A program made the translations under genes and the position numbers. The notes under the pieces are model-generated. The model was not told the origin of the DNA and made no database searches. It worked only from the letters and a program-made list of their open reading frames with translations. Positions 6,854-7,955 of a stretch of DNA of 7,955 nt are shown piece after piece. The DNA lies in contig CAZIWJ010000168.1 of assembly GCA_964542855.1 (NCBI GenBank), positions 1 through 7,955 on the forward strand. The letters run 5' to 3'. Each line of letters opens with the position of its first letter. Positions within the stretch are counted from its first letter, which is position 1. This DNA is from CAZIWJ01 sp964542855 (GTDB lineage Bacteria > Bacteroidota > Bacteroidia > Cytophagales > Cyclobacteriaceae).

Positions 6854-6876
6854 GTTTACTTTAATTCACCAACCAG

Positions 6877-7955
6877 TTAACGGTTCATTCCTCCTTCAAA
6901 GCGAACGGTCTTAGTGAGTAAATCTCTTGAATTTCCACCCACCATAATATCGAATTCACCCGGATCTACCAGGAAATCACCAACGGTATTATAATATCCA
7001 AGTTCTTGCTCTCCCAGGGTGAAGGTAACAGTTTGCTTTTCGCCGGGGGCAAGACTAATTTTTTCAAACCCTTTTAACTCTTTAATCGGCCTTGCTACCT
7101 GGGCAACATGATCGCGGATATAAATCTGTACCACTTCTTCTCCGGCATTATCCCCGGTATTTTCTACCGAACAGTTTACGGTAATATTCTTATCATCAAC
7201 AAAAACCTGAACGTCACCGTAAGCAAAGGAAGTATAGCTTAGCCCATAGCCAAAAGGATACAAAGCATCATTTTTTTCATCAATGTAGTGCGACCAGAAC
7301 ACATCAGTCTTCGGTCCCGGCCTCCCCGTGTTATACCGGTTGTAGTAGAGTGGCATCTGGCCAACGCTACGCGGAAACGACATCGGTAGTTTTCCGGAAG
7401 GATTGTACTCACCGGTAAGCACCTGGGTAATTGCATGTCCGCTTTGCGTACCCGGCTGCCAGGCTTCCAGGATAGCGGGAATATTTTCATCTGCCCAGTT
7501 GAGCACCAGCGGCCTGCCACTCATAATAACCAGTACAATATTCTTGTTCACCTTGTATACTTCCTCGAGTAACTCCTGCTGTAAACCGGGTAGGTCCAGT
7601 TCCGTACGGCTTCGGGCTTCTCCGCTCTGAAAGCCGTGTTCGCCCAATACCATTACAACAACTTCAGCTTCTTTCGCAGCCACTACTGCTTCTTCTATAC
7701 CGTTACGATCGGTTTCATTAACTTCCATTTCCTGAACAAAAGAGGGCTCGCTGGTAAATACCCTCGGGCCACGTTGGTATGTGTAGTTAATACCTGCTTC
7801 ATCGAACCCTTCGAGCACTGATACGGCCGTACTGTCGTCGGAACCAATCCTCCAGCTACCCAGCGGACTGGTTTTATCGCTGGCCAGTTCGCCAATAACC
7901 AGTACGCCTTCCTGTTTCTTATCGAGAGGAAGTAATTCGTTTTCGTTTTTAAGCA
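6877..7955 (-). CDS. bglX: BglX-like family 3 beta-glucosidase, C-terminal part (5' end outside window)
   Basis: The frame is open from the right edge to TAA at 6879-6877, giving 358 visible residues. A GTG at 7818 can look like a start, but the in-frame sequence before it reads LKNENELLPLDKKQEG and then VLVIGELASDKTSPLGSW, which is standard GH3 sequence, so the gene truly begins beyond the window. GH3 enzymes cleave terminal beta-linked glucose or related sugars. Visible are the alpha/beta sandwich domain (about 1-215), including GEARSRTELDLPG, whose Glu (codon 7618-7620) aligns with the acid/base Glu of E. coli BglX (HEASSR), then YNPSGKLPMSFPRSVGQMP and LYPFGYGLSYT, and a fibronectin-III-like domain (about 250-345, EEVVQIYIRD...RPIKELKGFEK...LAPGE). 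The catalytic Asp nucleophile and signal peptide would lie outside. It may share a transcript with the following glycosyltransferase, but a hairpin intervenes. Exact sugar specificity is unknown. Confidence 0.95.
   Translation of the reverse strand, partial: LKNENELLPLDKKQEGVLVIGELASDKTSPLGSWRIGSDDSTAVSVLEGFDEAGINYTYQRGPRVFTSEPSFVQEMEVNETDRNGIEEAVVAAKEAEVVVMVLGEHGFQSGEARSRTELDLPGLQQELLEEVYKVNKNIVLVIMSGRPLVLNWADENIPAILEAWQPGTQSGHAITQVLTGEYNPSGKLPMSFPRSVGQMPLYYNRYNTGRPGPKTDVFWSHYIDEKNDALYPFGYGLSYTSFAYGDVQVFVDDKNITVNCSVENTGDNAGEEVVQIYIRDHVAQVARPIKELKGFEKISLAPGEKQTVTFTLGEQELGYYNTVGDFLVDPGEFDIMVGGNSRDLLTKTVRFEGGMNR

Noticed and set aside
7816..7818. GTG as the start of a short GH3 protein of 313 residues.
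   Set aside because: The same frame continues upstream to the window edge with clear GH3 sequence (LLPLDK, PLGSW), so this is an internal Val codon.
6039..7895. Open frames at 6039-6269, 7239-7520 and 7695-7895 (minus) and 7403-7630 and 7636-7821 (plus).
   Set aside because: All overlap the glycosyltransferase or GH3 gene in other frames; the GH3 and glycosyltransferase frames carry continuous family motifs across these positions.

Overview
The window looks like chromosomal DNA from a member of the Bacteroidota, probably a Cytophagales-like lineage. The evidence is indirect: Cys-type lipoprotein signals on both exported proteins, AT-rich leaders with mostly no Shine-Dalgarno, a four-domain fasciclin lipoprotein, a short HPF-type ribosome factor and a BglX-type GH3 enzyme. 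There is no transposase, integrase, CRISPR array, tRNA or rRNA, and nothing suggests a recent insertion. Assignment below phylum is inference.

Region 1 (1-1539, minus strand) is a two-component regulatory unit. An intact NtrC-type sigma-54 response regulator (157-1539) is followed 49 bases downstream by the first 35 codons of a PAS-domain protein (1-107). That protein is most likely the partner sensor kinase and runs off the left edge.

Region 2 (1540-2654) starts with a 417-base AT-rich divergent intergenic region holding repeated TCTACA motifs that may be operator sites. It is followed on the plus strand by a 52-residue single-span membrane protein (1957-2115) and a coiled-coil lipoprotein (2146-2556), closed by a rho-independent terminator. 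The divergent layout suggests, without proving, that the regulator controls this small envelope pair.

Region 3 (2655-4726) holds a separately transcribed lipoprotein with four FAS1 domains and an acidic-then-basic tail, likely an adhesion or matrix protein. It ends in a strong hairpin that can also serve the converging genes.

Region 4 (4774-7955, minus strand) is read from the right edge inward: the C-terminal part of a BglX-like GH3 beta-glucosidase (its 5' end is outside), an ArnT/PMT-like GT-C membrane glycosyltransferase, and a short HPF/RaiA ribosome hibernation factor. Gaps are 92 and 34 bases. The first gap carries a hairpin followed by a T run that may attenuate read-through, so these three need not be one operon.

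No clearly new multi-gene system can be shown from the sequence. The most worthwhile leads are the unlisted 52-residue membrane protein, its pairing with the coiled-coil lipoprotein opposite a sigma-54 activator, and the repeats between them.
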